Source: DASUPK01 sp963736685 (GTDB taxonomy: Bacteria; Actinomycetota; Thermoleophilia; Solirubrobacterales; 70-9). Taken from it: a stretch of DNA of 64,000 nt. The translations under genes and the position numbers were made by a program. Position 1 is the first letter of the stretch. Each line of letters opens with the position of its first letter. Under the pieces are notes generated by a model. It saw nothing but the letters and a program-made list of their open reading frames with translations, was not told the origin of the DNA and searched no databases. Where the stretch lies: assembly GCA_963736685.1 (NCBI GenBank), contig CAVTPZ010000022.1, forward strand, positions 1 to 64,000, in the 5' to 3' direction. Shown one piece after another: positions 17,133 to 25,552 of this stretch.

Positions 17133-17632
17133 CTACTTGACGGTGATCGTCCCGTACATCCCCTGCGCGTAATGGCCGGGGACGTTGCAGATCATCACGT
17201 AGTGTGCCCGGGGCGAGCTTGAAGTCGGTGCTCTTCGTCTGGCCGGGGGCGACGTCCTGGATCTCGCCCTCATTGGTCGCGCCGCTCGCCTCGAGACCGT
17301 CCTCGTCGACCTCGGCTCCCTTCGTGGGCAAGCGATCCGGCGGGCTTGTTCGTCTTGAAGACGACCAGCTCGTGCTGCGATCTGCCCGTCATTGGGGGCG
17401 GTGATCGTGAGCGCGCCGGCCTTGACGGTCGGGCTCGAGGGGGTGAAGGAGTACTCCGACATGCTTCACCGAGAGGTTGTTGGCTGACGCGTTAGCCGAA
17501 GCGGTCGTCGACTGAGGCGTCGCGGCGGCGCTCGTCGGAACGTCGGATCCCTTGCTCGCTCCGCAGCCCGCGATAAGGAGCCCGCCGATGACGATCACGC
17601 CGGCGAGCGGCAGCCAAGTCCTCGAGTCTCAT
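17133..17632 (-). pseudogene. Blue-copper (cupredoxin) lipoprotein gene broken by five single-base insertions
   Basis: Pieces of one gene lie in successive frames. They are a lipoprotein signal peptide (GVIVIGGLLIAGC), a Ser/Thr/Ala linker, SEYSFTPSSPTVKAGALTIT, HELVVFKTNKPA, LPTKGAEVDEDGLEASG, and HYVMICNVPGHYAQGMYGTI. Removing one base near 17616, 17463, 17375, 17337 and 17205 yields a protein of about 165 residues with the type-1 copper ligands His, Cys, His and Met. A good ribosome-binding site (GAGGAAGGA) precedes the ATG at 17630-17632. The protein would be an extracellular electron carrier. It is either decayed or, more likely, misread here. Confidence 0.75.
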
Positions 17633-17773
17633 CTAGTTCCTTCCTCTCGGACAGTAGGTCGAGTCAGCTTCGAGGCTCGGCGGGCCCCTGGTAAGGGTGG
17701 GGAACACCGGGGCGGCACCGTGGAAAACCCGCACCGCCGCGTCGGGCCAGGCGTGCGTGATAGACACCGGCGG

Positions 17774-18601
17774 GTGACAGGCCCGGACACATACGAGCGA
17801 CCTGCGATCGCGGGCAGCGGGACGATCGCCTGCGGCCTCGCCGCCTGCGCCAGCGTCTCCTCGCAGGTCCTCCTGCTCGCCCGCTCCGACGCCTCCGCCT
17901 GGAAGGCGGAGGAGCAGGCCCACTCGCTGTCCGCGAAGGTCGACGGCGCCGACGCGAAGCGGATCAAGGTGACCACCCAGGTCGCCGACCTCGCCTCGTG
18001 CGACGTCGTCGTCGAGGCCATCATCGAGGAGCTCGGGCCGAAGGTCGAGCTGATCAGCGCGGTCGCCGACGCGGCGGCCGGCGCCGACCTGGCGACCACC
18101 ACCTCGTCGCTCTCGCTGGACGAGATCGCGTCGGGGGCCGCCCACCCGGAACGGACCTTCGGTCTTCATCCCTTCAACCCGGTGGCGCGAATGGACCTCG
18201 TCGAGCTCTGCATCCCGGAGGCCGCCGACGACGCAATCCGCGCGCGCGCGCGCGCCTGGTGCGAGTCCATCGGCAAGACCGTCGTCGAGGTCCCGAACGA
18301 GCCCGGCTTCGTCGTCAACCGCCTGCTCTTCCCCTACCTCTTCGACGCCGTGCGGCTGATGGAGCAGACCGGGATGGCGGCTGAGGACGTCGACCGCTGC
18401 ATGACCCTCGGCGCCAACTATCCGCTGGGGCCGCTCGCCCTGCTCGACCTGGTCGGGATCGACGTCGCTGTGGCGATCGGCGAGGCGCTTCACGCCGACA
18501 GCGAGGAGCAGCATCATCGCCCGCCGGGCCGGCTGATGGCGCTGGTCGACCAGGGGAAGCTGGGCCGCAAGTCGGGGGCCGGGTTCTACGTCTACGACTG
18601 A
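17774..18601 (+). CDS. 3-hydroxyacyl-CoA dehydrogenase
   Basis: About 275 residues from the GTG at 17774. The NAD-binding domain begins with a slightly degenerate GSGTIACGLAA. It continues with CDVVVEAIIEELGPKVELIS, the signature FGLHPFNPVARMDLVELC with catalytic His, and NEPGFVVNRLLFPYLFDAVR. The C-terminal domain has GANYPLGPLALLDLVGID and ends with KSGAGFYVYD. It oxidises 3-hydroxyacyl-CoA in fatty-acid degradation. It is convergent with the peptidase gene (10-base overlap) and lies near other beta-oxidation genes. Confidence 0.9.
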   Translation: MTGPDTYERPAIAGSGTIACGLAACASVSSQVLLLARSDASAWKAEEQAHSLSAKVDGADAKRIKVTTQVADLASCDVVVEAIIEELGPKVELISAVADAAAGADLATTTSSLSLDEIASGAAHPERTFGLHPFNPVARMDLVELCIPEAADDAIRARARAWCESIGKTVVEVPNEPGFVVNRLLFPYLFDAVRLMEQTGMAAEDVDRCMTLGANYPLGPLALLDLVGIDVAVAIGEALHADSEEQHHRPPGRLMALVDQGKLGRKSGAGFYVYD

Positions 18602-19749
18602 CCGTTCAGGTCAAGGACCAGCTGGTCAACGGTTTCTCCGACCTTCTCGAGCACCGCCGGGTCGAGCTTGTCGAGGGTGTCCTGGGTGCCGTTCTTGTAC
18701 GGGTAGGACCAGTCGATCAGGTCGATCGAGGGGACGTGCTGTTCGACGAACGGGATGTGGTCGTCGATGATCGGAGTCTGGGTCGTGTCGGGGAAGACCT
18801 CCGTCGCACCCGCCTCGCCGGCCGCCTTCCGCAGCTGCTCCCAGAGGGCCGGATCGGAGTTCGTCTCACGGGGGATGTGGGCACCGCGGTTGGCGATGTA
18901 GTCGAGCAGGATCATGTCGCCGGCCTGATCCGGGTGCGCGGCGGCGTAGGCGCGCGAACCACGGAGCGCGCAGTACTGAAAGTCGCGATCGTGACATCCG
19001 GGCGGAGCCTCCTCGCCATCGAACAGGGCGAATCGGATCTCTCGATGGTCGGCTGGGAGGTCGGCGCGCAGGTCGCGGGCGATCTCGATCAGGGCGGCGG
19101 TTCCGGCGGCGCTGTCGTTGGCTCCCACGAAGCCCTTCGGCCGGTACTGCGTGTCGTAGTGGGCCCCGATCAGGATCGCCGGGGCGCGCCCCGGAAGGAC
19201 TCCGACGATGTTCCGCAGGCCCTGTTGCGGCCCGGTGCTCGGGAAGGGCTCGAAGGCGCCACCGGGGAGCATCGGCCGCAACTCATCCGCGAGCCGGCGC
19301 AGCTGAGGCGATCCAGCCGGCCGCGGACCCACATCCACCTGCTTGCGGATGAGCGCCATGGCGCGAGCCGCATCGAAGCGGTTCGCCTGGCCGGAGTCCC
19401 CCGAGGAACCTCCGCAGCCGGCGAGCGCGACCCCCGCCAGCGCGAGGGCGGCGAGGTTACGCGGCCTGCTTGCCCTTCCGCTTGACGCGCGACTTCGCGA
19501 GATCTTGGGCACCGCGGGCTCGTCATGTCGGCCGGAACGATCCCAGATCACATCGGCCTCCGAGACGCCCTGCTTGCTCGCCTCCGCCTCCACCTCACCC
19601 CAGGGAAGCTGGGCTTCGGGGAGGTCGTCCCATCGGGCCAGGTCGAGCGCCTCCAATGCGCCCTCCAATGCCGGCCCCCGGTGCTCTTCGGAGCGGAGCA
19701 CCGCCCTGACCACCTCAAGCTGCTTATCGCTGAACCGGACGACCCACAT
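18592..19749 (-). CDS. M28 family zinc aminopeptidase lipoprotein (as read, joined to an N-terminal soluble domain)
   Basis: The peptidase part has a lipobox (LAALALAGVALAGC) followed by an M28 catalytic domain. The metal ligands are GAHYDTQ, VGANDSAAGTAAL, FDGEEA and the late DDHIPF. It resembles glutaminyl-cyclase-type M28 enzymes and would act outside the membrane. As read, about 80-95 soluble residues precede the signal peptide in the same frame, which is not a sensible export arrangement. A GTG at 19512 would give a normal lipoprotein of about 306 residues. The preceding part is probably a separate gene (see the next entry). Confidence 0.75.
   Translation of the reverse strand: MWVVRFSDKQLEVVRAVLRSEEHRGPALEGALEALDLARWDDLPEAQLPWGEVEAEASKQGVSEADVIWDRSGRHDEPAVPKISRSRASSGRASRPRNLAALALAGVALAGCGGSSGDSGQANRFDAARAMALIRKQVDVGPRPAGSPQLRRLADELRPMLPGGAFEPFPSTGPQQGLRNIVGVLPGRAPAILIGAHYDTQYRPKGFVGANDSAAGTAALIEIARDLRADLPADHREIRFALFDGEEAPPGCHDRDFQYCALRGSRAYAAAHPDQAGDMILLDYIANRGAHIPRETNSDPALWEQLRKAAGEAGATEVFPDTTQTPIIDDHIPFVEQHVPSIDLIDWSYPYKNGTQDTLDKLDPAVLEKVGETVDQLVLDLNGQS
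19457..19749 (-). other. Probable separate small gene fused to the M28 peptidase by a one-base deletion
   Basis: The N-terminal segment (MWVVRFSDKQLEVVRAVL) is a soluble, acidic protein. In the other frame it would end in a strongly basic tail, DLAKSRVKRKGKQAA, followed by TAA at 19457-19459. Adding one A in the AA run near 19507 (GTGCCCAAGATC) switches to that frame and gives a protein of about 97 residues. The M28 lipoprotein could then start at the overlapping GTG at 19512. No family is recognised. Confidence 0.45.
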
Positions 19750-19831
19750 AGAGCCTCCTAAATGACCCTCGGATTGCCGTGAAGCTAGAGCCGTAAACGG
19801 ACGGAAGCGGAAAAGACCTGCAACCTGGCGG

Positions 19832-21124
19832 TTACCCGGATCGCGGATGGATCCGAACCGCTTCGATCCGGTTCTCGCGCACCGATTCGACCCGGATCTC
19901 GTAGCCGTCCGCGGTGATCACATCCCCGCGCTTCGGCAGCCGCCCGAGCTCCCCGAAGACGTATCCGCCGACCGAGTTGTAGGCGTCGGTGTCCACCGGG
20001 AGCTCGATGCCGCGATCGGCCAGGTCACCGAGCGCGACGTGTCCACGGACGTACCAGTCGCCGTTGTTGAGCTCGCGCAGGGAGCCGGCGAGCGGGTCGG
20101 TCTCGTCCTCGATCTCGCCGACCACCTCCTCGAGGATGTCCTCGACGGTGACGATGCCCTCCGTCCTGCCGTACTCGTCGACGACGACTCCCATCGAGGT
20201 GCGCTGCCGCTGCAGCTCGGTGAGCAGGTCGTCGAGCGGCTTGGTCTCGGGGACGATCGGGGCGTCCCTGACAGCCGACTCGATCTTCGCCTCGGGACCC
20301 TCGTTCAACATCAGCCTGACCAGCCTCAGCGCGTGGACTATGCCGCGAACCCGGTCCGCGTTGCCGTCCTCGACGACGACAAGGCGGTTATGGCCCGAGG
20401 AAATGCACAGGTTGAGTGCGTCGGAGACGTTGGCGGAGTAGTCGACGGTGACGACGGCCGGGATCGGGGTCATGACCTCCCGGGCCTCCTGCTCGTGGAG
20501 GTGGAATACGCCGCCGAGCATCACCGCCTCGCCGGGGTCGAGCTTGCCGCGGACTGCTGATTGCGAGATCAGCATCTGCAGGTCCTCGGAGGTCGGTTGC
20601 TGCTCGTCCAGCTGGCCCGGGCGCACGCCGAAGAGGCGGGCGACGCCGTTCGACATCCAGGTGAGGGCGACCGTGAACGGAGCGCTGATCCGGCGGAACC
20701 AGCGCAGTGGGCCGGCCAGGACCCGCGCGCTTTCCTCGGGCCTCGAGATCGCGAAGAGCTTGGGCGACTGCTCGCCGACCGTGACGTGCAGCGCCGTGAC
20801 GAGCGTGTAGGCGATCGCCACGGAGATCGCCACCGCGACGCCATGGGAGAGGCCTCCGAAGATCGGCTCGATCAGCTTCGCGACCGCGGGCTCGCCGAGG
20901 AACCCGATCCCGATCGAGGCCATGGTGATTCCCAGCTGGCAGGCGGAGAGGTACTCGTCGATGTGATCGAGCTCCTCGAGCACTGCGGTCGCACCCCTCG
21001 CCCCCTCCGAGGCGAGCTGCTCGACCTTCGAGCGGCGCGAGCGGACGAGCGCGAACTCCGCGGCCACGAAGACGCCGTTGATCGCGATCAACAGGAACAG
21101 CAGTACGAGGAGGACAGCGCTCAT
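19832..21124 (-). CDS. CNNM-domain/CBS-pair membrane protein (HlyC/CorC family)
   Basis: A 430-residue membrane protein. The N-terminal DUF21/CNNM domain (residues about 1-190) has several membrane segments and the conserved ACQLGITMASIGIGFLGEPA. Two CBS repeats follow (about residues 215-335, including EVMTPIPAVVTVDYSANVSD and RTEGIVTVEDILEEVVGEIED). The C-terminal CorC/HlyC domain includes NSVGGYVFGELGRLP. Family members are linked to magnesium or other divalent-cation export; no partner is seen beside it. Confidence 0.92.
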   Translation of the reverse strand: MSAVLLVLLFLLIAINGVFVAAEFALVRSRRSKVEQLASEGARGATAVLEELDHIDEYLSACQLGITMASIGIGFLGEPAVAKLIEPIFGGLSHGVAVAISVAIAYTLVTALHVTVGEQSPKLFAISRPEESARVLAGPLRWFRRISAPFTVALTWMSNGVARLFGVRPGQLDEQQPTSEDLQMLISQSAVRGKLDPGEAVMLGGVFHLHEQEAREVMTPIPAVVTVDYSANVSDALNLCISSGHNRLVVVEDGNADRVRGIVHALRLVRLMLNEGPEAKIESAVRDAPIVPETKPLDDLLTELQRQRTSMGVVVDEYGRTEGIVTVEDILEEVVGEIEDETDPLAGSLRELNNGDWYVRGHVALGDLADRGIELPVDTDAYNSVGGYVFGELGRLPKRGDVITADGYEIRVESVRENRIEAVRIHPRSG

Positions 21125-21269
21125 CGACGATGCGCGGCCTCAGGCCGCGCTCGGAAGGCCGTGCCCGCGCCCCGATGGGCGCTCGTACTTCGAGGGAGGT
21201 CGTCGTCGGTCACTGGCGACGGCCGAAGGCTACCGGACGCGATGACGGTGTTTTTGGCGGCACCGCCGG

Positions 21270-21548
21270 CTAGGCGAGCGCCTCCACCTTCTTGGCCAGC
21301 TCGAAGTCGTTCTCGGTGATCCCGCCCTGGGAGTGGGTCGAGATCGCCACCTCCACCTGGCTCCATGAGATCGCGATGTCGGGGTGGTGGCCCATCTCCT
21401 CGGCCGGGCCGACGATCGAGTCGACGAACTCGACGGATCCCTTGAAGTCGCCGCGGTCGAAGCTCTTGACGATGTACTCGCCGCGCTGCCGCCAGCCATC
21501 GAGGCCCTTGAGCCCCTCCTTGATCTGTTCATCGCTCAGAAGTGCCAT
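21270..21548 (-). CDS. 4a-hydroxytetrahydrobiopterin dehydratase (pterin carbinolamine dehydratase)
   Basis: A 92-residue single-domain enzyme. The signature EEMGHHPDIAISWSQVEVAI and the downstream THSQGGITENDFELA match the PCD active-site pattern with its three His residues. It recycles the pterin cofactor of aromatic amino acid hydroxylases or acts in molybdopterin-related metabolism. No hydroxylase gene is visible in the window. Its ATG is only 9 bases from the divergent GTG of the cobalamin-type binding protein. Confidence 0.93.
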   Translation of the reverse strand: MALLSDEQIKEGLKGLDGWRQRGEYIVKSFDRGDFKGSVEFVDSIVGPAEEMGHHPDIAISWSQVEVAISTHSQGGITENDFELAKKVEALA

Positions 21549-21557
21549 ATTCGTCGG

Positions 21558-22490
21558 GTGCGAATCGCGAGCCTGGTCCCGTCCGCGACCGAGATGCTAT
21601 TCGCCCTCGGGCTGGGCGATCAAGTCGTCGCCGTCACCCATGAGTGCGACTACCCGCCCGAGGCGGCTAGCAAGCGCCATCTGACCCGCAGCCTCGTCCC
21701 TGCTTATTCGGCGGCCACAAAGACCGCCGCCGGATTGACCGCGGGCGAGATCGATTCAGAGGTCAGGCGGCTGACCGGAGAGGGCCGCCACCTCTACGAA
21801 CTGGATGAGCCTGCGCTGCGAGAGCTCGAGGTCGACCTGATCGTGACCCAGGCCGTCTGTGAGGTCTGCGCCGTCTCCTACGACGACGTCGTGGCCGTCG
21901 CGGCCCGGCTTCCCACCCGCCCGCGGGTGATCTCGCTCGATCCATCCAACCTCGACGACGTGCTCGCCGACGTTCCACGGCTCGGTGAGGCCACCGGAGC
22001 CTCCGATCGCTCCGCCGTCCTCCATGACGAACTCGTCTCGCGCCTCGCCGCTGTCCGGCAGGCCGTCGCGGGAGCAACACGACCGAGGGTGCTGGCTCTC
22101 GAATGGCTCGACCCGCCGTTCATCGGGGGTCACTGGGTGCCCGAGATGATCGAGATCGCTGGAGGCGAGGACGCCCTCGGCGTCCCAGGCGAGAAGTCGC
22201 GCACAGCTGAATGGGACGAGCTCGCCGCGTCGAGGCCGGACGTCGTCGTCGCGATGCCCTGCGGCTGGGACGCGAGGCGGGCGCGCGCCGAGGTCGACGC
22301 CCACGCCGCCGAGGTGGCCGCCATCGGCGCCGCGCGAGTCTGGACCGTCGACGCGGCCTCCTCCTTCTCGCGGCCGGGCCCGCGCCTGGTGGAGGGCACC
22401 GAGCTGCTCGCGCACCTGCTGCACCCGGATAGGGTTGACGCCCCTACCGGCGTGCCGTTCGAACGGGTGGAGGAGAAGACATGGGCTTGA
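21558..22490 (+). CDS. Cobalamin/vitamin B12-type periplasmic-binding-fold protein (BtuF-like), apparently without signal peptide
   Basis: A 310-residue protein from the GTG at 21558 (VRIASLVPSATEMLFALGLG). The class-III binding-protein fold is evident from VVAVTHECDYPPEA, VDLIVTQAVCEVCAVSYDDV and VLALEWLDPPFIGGHWVPEM. The start leads directly into the fold with no signal peptide, as in the cytosolic-looking subgroup often labelled cobalamin-binding protein. There are no ABC transporter genes next to it. It overlaps the following SRPBCC gene by 10 bases. Confidence 0.82.
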   Translation: MRIASLVPSATEMLFALGLGDQVVAVTHECDYPPEAASKRHLTRSLVPAYSAATKTAAGLTAGEIDSEVRRLTGEGRHLYELDEPALRELEVDLIVTQAVCEVCAVSYDDVVAVAARLPTRPRVISLDPSNLDDVLADVPRLGEATGASDRSAVLHDELVSRLAAVRQAVAGATRPRVLALEWLDPPFIGGHWVPEMIEIAGGEDALGVPGEKSRTAEWDELAASRPDVVVAMPCGWDARRARAEVDAHAAEVAAIGAARVWTVDAASSFSRPGPRLVEGTELLAHLLHPDRVDAPTGVPFERVEEKTWA

Positions 22491-23221
22491 ACTGGGCCGA
22501 GCACACAGTCGAGATCGACGCGCCGATCGAGACCTGCTTCGAGGCGATCATCGACTACGAGACCTTCCCGACCTGGCAGGGAGCGGTGGTCGACACGGAG
22601 GTGCTCGACTGGGACTCGAAGGGCCGCGGCAAGCGCGTCCGCCTCTTCATCGACGCCAAGGTTCGCAAGGTCGACTACACGCTCGACTACAGCTACGACG
22701 CGCCCACGCGAATCGAGTGGGATTTCGTCGAGGGCAACGGCATCAACGGCGCCGACGGCCACTACCTCTTCGAAGATCTAGGGAACGACCGCACCCGCGC
22801 GACCTACAAGCTCGGTCTCGAGGTGGGCATCCCGCTGCCTGGCCCGGTCGCCCGGCGGGCGCACAAGACGACCCTGAAGGGCTCCGTCGACGACCTGAAG
22901 AAGGAGGCCGAGCGCCGCGCGGCCTCGTCCCGCAAGGCGCCCAATGGCGATCGCGCGAAGGATCGCGCGCGCGAGGACGCCCTGGCCGAGAAGGTCGGCA
23001 TCAAGCCGGAGGAGCCGAGCTTGGCGCCCCCGCCACCGAGGGAGCCGGAGGACTGGGCCTCGGAGGACGGCTCGGGCTCTCTCGTCGAGCTCCCGGTGAA
23101 GATCGCCGGGCGCGCGGCGGGCCTGGGGTTCGGCCTCGCGCGTCGGACGGTGGGCGTCGGGCTCGAGGTGGCCGGCGCGGTGACGGGCCGGATACGCGGG
23201 CTAACCCGCGACCGGCTCTGA
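22481..23221 (+). CDS. SRPBCC (START/Bet v 1-like) lipid-binding-fold protein with extended C-terminus
   Basis: A 246-residue protein. Residues about 1-145 are the polyketide cyclase/START-like domain (EIDAPIETCFEAIIDYETFP at the start). A charged, Pro-rich linker follows, then a C-terminal region (about residues 200-246) with glycine-rich amphipathic helices (AGRAAGLGFGLARRTVGVGL). The domain binds a hydrophobic ligand. It is translationally coupled to the preceding BtuF-like gene. Its ligand and role are unknown. Confidence 0.8.
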   Translation: MGLNWAEHTVEIDAPIETCFEAIIDYETFPTWQGAVVDTEVLDWDSKGRGKRVRLFIDAKVRKVDYTLDYSYDAPTRIEWDFVEGNGINGADGHYLFEDLGNDRTRATYKLGLEVGIPLPGPVARRAHKTTLKGSVDDLKKEAERRAASSRKAPNGDRAKDRAREDALAEKVGIKPEEPSLAPPPPREPEDWASEDGSGSLVELPVKIAGRAAGLGFGLARRTVGVGLEVAGAVTGRIRGLTRDRL

Positions 23222-23250
23222 TCGCGGTAGCAGGCGCGGCAAACATCAGG

Positions 23251-23267
23251 CGCGGCGGCAAGCCGCG
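23251..23267. terminator. Hairpin between convergent genes
   Basis: CGCGGC and GCCGCG form a 6-bp stem around a 5-base loop, midway between the stop codons of the SRPBCC gene (23221) and the rhomboid gene (23278). No T-run follows, so if it terminates transcription it is not a classical intrinsic terminator. Confidence 0.4.
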
Positions 23268-23277
23268 GCTTCAAGAT

Positions 23278-24126
23278 TCAGCCGCTGGCGACCGCTAGCG
23301 CCCCGGCGAAGGTCGCGGCGAAGATCAGCAGGATCCCCACGATCTCCAGTCCGTACCCCGGGCGGCCGCTCATCCGACGCTCCACGAAGATCACCAGCAG
23401 CGCGGCGATCGTCCCCCCGATCAGGCCGCCGATATGGCCGCCGATCGAAATCCCCGGAACCGCGAACGTGAGGAGCAGGTTGAGGACGATGAAGACGCCG
23501 AACTGCTGTGCGACCTGCTCGATTCCCCTCCCCCGCGCGACGACGATCACGGCCGCCATCAGGCCGAAGATCGCGCCCGAGGCGCCGACCGTGACGGTGT
23601 TGGGATCGACGATCAGCGCGCCCAGCGAGCCGGCGACCAGCGAGACGAAATAGATGCCGAGGAACCGAGGCGTGCCGATGGCCGGCTCGAGGATGCTGCC
23701 CGCGACGTAGAGGACGTACATGTTGAACAGCAGGTGGAGGAACCCGGCGTGCAGGAAGCCGCCGGTGATCACTCGCCACCAGTCGCCGTTTGCGATGTCG
23801 GGACCGCGCAGTCCGGCATCGTGGATCACGGACCCGCTGCCGCTGAACTGACCCGCCCCTCCGCCTGCCAGCTCGACCAGGAAGACGATCACGTTGATCG
23901 CGATCAGGGCGATCGTCGCCGGCATCTTGCCCGCGGTGGGGCTGAAGGCCCCCTGCCCGACCCTGACCTTGGTGGTCTGCCGCGCGCACTCGGGGCAGCG
24001 CATGCCGACCGAGGTCGACGTCATGCACTCCGGGCAGATCGGGCGCCCGCAATTCGAGCAGGAGACGCCGGTCTCCCGGTCGGGATGGCGGTAGCAAGTC
24101 TGGCGCTGCTGGGTGGAAGCCTCCAT
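23278..24126 (-). CDS. Rhomboid-family intramembrane serine protease with N-terminal zinc finger
   Basis: A 282-residue protein. The N-terminus has a B-box-like zinc module of paired Cys/His (CYRHPDRETGVSCSNCGRPI, then CPEC...CPEC). A rhomboid core of six or seven membrane segments follows. The catalytic serine is in GASGAIFG (Ser183), the catalytic His in GISIGGHIGGLIGG (His231), and HLLFNMYVLY is the conserved segment of helix 2. It cleaves membrane proteins within the bilayer. The zinc-finger extension is common in actinobacterial rhomboids. Confidence 0.93.
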   Translation of the reverse strand: MEASTQQRQTCYRHPDRETGVSCSNCGRPICPECMTSTSVGMRCPECARQTTKVRVGQGAFSPTAGKMPATIALIAINVIVFLVELAGGGAGQFSGSGSVIHDAGLRGPDIANGDWWRVITGGFLHAGFLHLLFNMYVLYVAGSILEPAIGTPRFLGIYFVSLVAGSLGALIVDPNTVTVGASGAIFGLMAAVIVVARGRGIEQVAQQFGVFIVLNLLLTFAVPGISIGGHIGGLIGGTIAALLVIFVERRMSGRPGYGLEIVGILLIFAATFAGALAVASG

Positions 24127-24174
24127 CGCTCGCCAGCGTAGATCAGCGGAGGTTCCGGCCCGGCGGTCCGAGCG

Positions 24175-24894
24175 CTACTCGACGGTCGCGTTGAGCAGCA
24201 CCGGCGTGGTCGGTGCGGGCTCTCCGGGGCGGGGCTCGAGCGTGACCATCACCTTCGTGCCCGAGCTGAGATGGCCGTCGACCGCTGTCATGGCGCGGCC
24301 GCTTCTGTTCGGGATGAAGTTGGAAGACGGGCGAATCCCCGAGTCCTGGGCCACCCATACCTGGTAGACCTGCCGCCCGGTCAGGTGGTGCTTGAGGCCG
24401 TGGAGATCGAGCATCGAAGTCTGGTCACCGACGGCGAGTGTGCCGCCTATCCCGGCCTGAGCCACCACCGGAACGGTCGATTCGCCTCCCCCGTTGCCGG
24501 CCTCATCGGCGACCAGATAGCCGCCGACTCCGGCCCCGACGATCGCGAGCCCGGCCAGGCCAACCGCGGGCCGCATCAACAGCCCGCGCCAGCCTCGCTT
24601 CTCGCGCCGCGCGGACGCTTCCTCCCTGCGCCGGTCGCCGCTCAGCTCCGCCTGCTTGGCCTCCGCCTCCTCGCGCACGATCCCGAGCACGCGCTCGCGC
24701 AGCTCAGGCGGCGGCTCGACCTGTTCGACCGACTCGGCGAGCACCGCGACGGCGGGGACGAGGGCCTCCAGCTCCCGCGTGCAACGCGCGCAGCCCGGCA
24801 CGTGGGCCTCGATCTCCGCGGCCTCCCGCGGGCCGATCGCCCCCAGGGAGTAGGCGACCAGGTCGTCTCTGTCGGGGTGCTCGCCGGTCACCAA
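24175..24894 (-). CDS. Membrane anti-sigma factor (RskA/zf-HC2 type)
   Basis: A 239-residue protein. The N-terminal zinc-binding anti-sigma domain carries HVPGCARC (His-x3-Cys-x2-Cys). A charged linker leads to one membrane segment (about residues 108-130, VGLAGLAIVGAGVGGYLVAD). The extracellular RskA C-terminal domain contains LTGRQVYQVWVAQDSGI and VTLEPRPG. It overlaps the upstream sigma gene by 7 bases and would hold that sigma factor at the membrane until regulated proteolysis. Confidence 0.92.
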   Translation of the reverse strand: MVTGEHPDRDDLVAYSLGAIGPREAAEIEAHVPGCARCTRELEALVPAVAVLAESVEQVEPPPELRERVLGIVREEAEAKQAELSGDRRREEASARREKRGWRGLLMRPAVGLAGLAIVGAGVGGYLVADEAGNGGGESTVPVVAQAGIGGTLAVGDQTSMLDLHGLKHHLTGRQVYQVWVAQDSGIRPSSNFIPNRSGRAMTAVDGHLSSGTKVMVTLEPRPGEPAPTTPVLLNATVE

Positions 24895-25460
24895 GCCTCC
24901 GCGAGGTTCGCTCTGATCTTGTCCATGCCGAGCCGCATGCGGCCCTTCACCGTGCCAAGGGGCTCGTTCAGCATCTCCGCGATCTCAGAATGGCTGAAGC
25001 CGCCGAAGTAGGCGAGCTCGATGACCTTGGACTGGTCGTCGGGAAGGTCCTTGATGGCCCCGCGCACCTCGCGCGCGGTCTCACGACGAAGGGCCTCGGT
25101 GTCGGTGAGCTCCTCGGCCGGGCTCCGCTCGAGCAGTTCTTCGCCGCCTGCCGCGAGCTTCGGCGAGCGCCCCTGCTCCTTGCGAAGCAGGTCGATCGCC
25201 CGGTTGCGGACGATCCCGAGAGTCCAGGCCCGGACGCTGCCACGAGTGCGGTCGTAGCGGGCGCCGCTCCGCCAGATCGAGATCAGGGCCTCCTGCGTCA
25301 CATCCTCGGCCGCCGTCCGGCTGCCGACGATCCGGTAGGCGAGCGAGTAGGCGGCTCCGCCGTGCCGGTCGTAGAAGACCTCGAAGGCCAGCGGATCCTG
25401 GCGCGCCAGGCGCGGCATCAGGTCCTCGTCGGCGAGGCGCTGCAGTTCGGCGCGCGTCAA
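24888..25460 (-). CDS. ECF sigma-70 factor (SigK-like)
   Basis: A 190-residue ECF sigma factor. Region 2 reads AEDVTQEALISIWRSGARYD and GSVRAWTLGIVRNRAIDLLR. Region 4 reads DDQSKVIELAYFGGFSHSEI and NEPLGTVKGRMRLGMDKIRA, with the helix-turn-helix. It is paired with the overlapping RskA-type anti-sigma gene, the usual arrangement of the SigK/RskA group. Target promoters cannot be defined from this window. Confidence 0.95.
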   Translation of the reverse strand: MTRAELQRLADEDLMPRLARQDPLAFEVFYDRHGGAAYSLAYRIVGSRTAAEDVTQEALISIWRSGARYDRTRGSVRAWTLGIVRNRAIDLLRKEQGRSPKLAAGGEELLERSPAEELTDTEALRRETAREVRGAIKDLPDDQSKVIELAYFGGFSHSEIAEMLNEPLGTVKGRMRLGMDKIRANLAEAW

Positions 25461-25539
25461 GTTCGTGCCTTCCGGTGATCTACTTCGTTGCCTCCCACGA
25501 ACATGCCTACGAGGTCTGACAGAGATCGGATCACGGCTG

Positions 25540-25552
25540 CAAGGAGGTAAGG
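25540..25552 (+). promoter_or_regulatory. Near-perfect Shine-Dalgarno before the DUF4383 gene
   Basis: AAGGAGGT lies 5-6 bases before the ATG at 25553. It is a near-perfect anti-16S match and supports this start over any later one. Confidence 0.7.

Noticed and set aside
17133..17632. Programmed frameshifting to make the cupredoxin
   Set aside because: Five separate +1 events in one gene without shared slippery sequences is not a known mechanism; sequence error or decay is simpler.
22792..22990. Arg/Ala/Lys-rich linker segment as a separate small gene
   Set aside because: It lies within the SRPBCC gene in a continuous frame with no start or ribosome-binding site.
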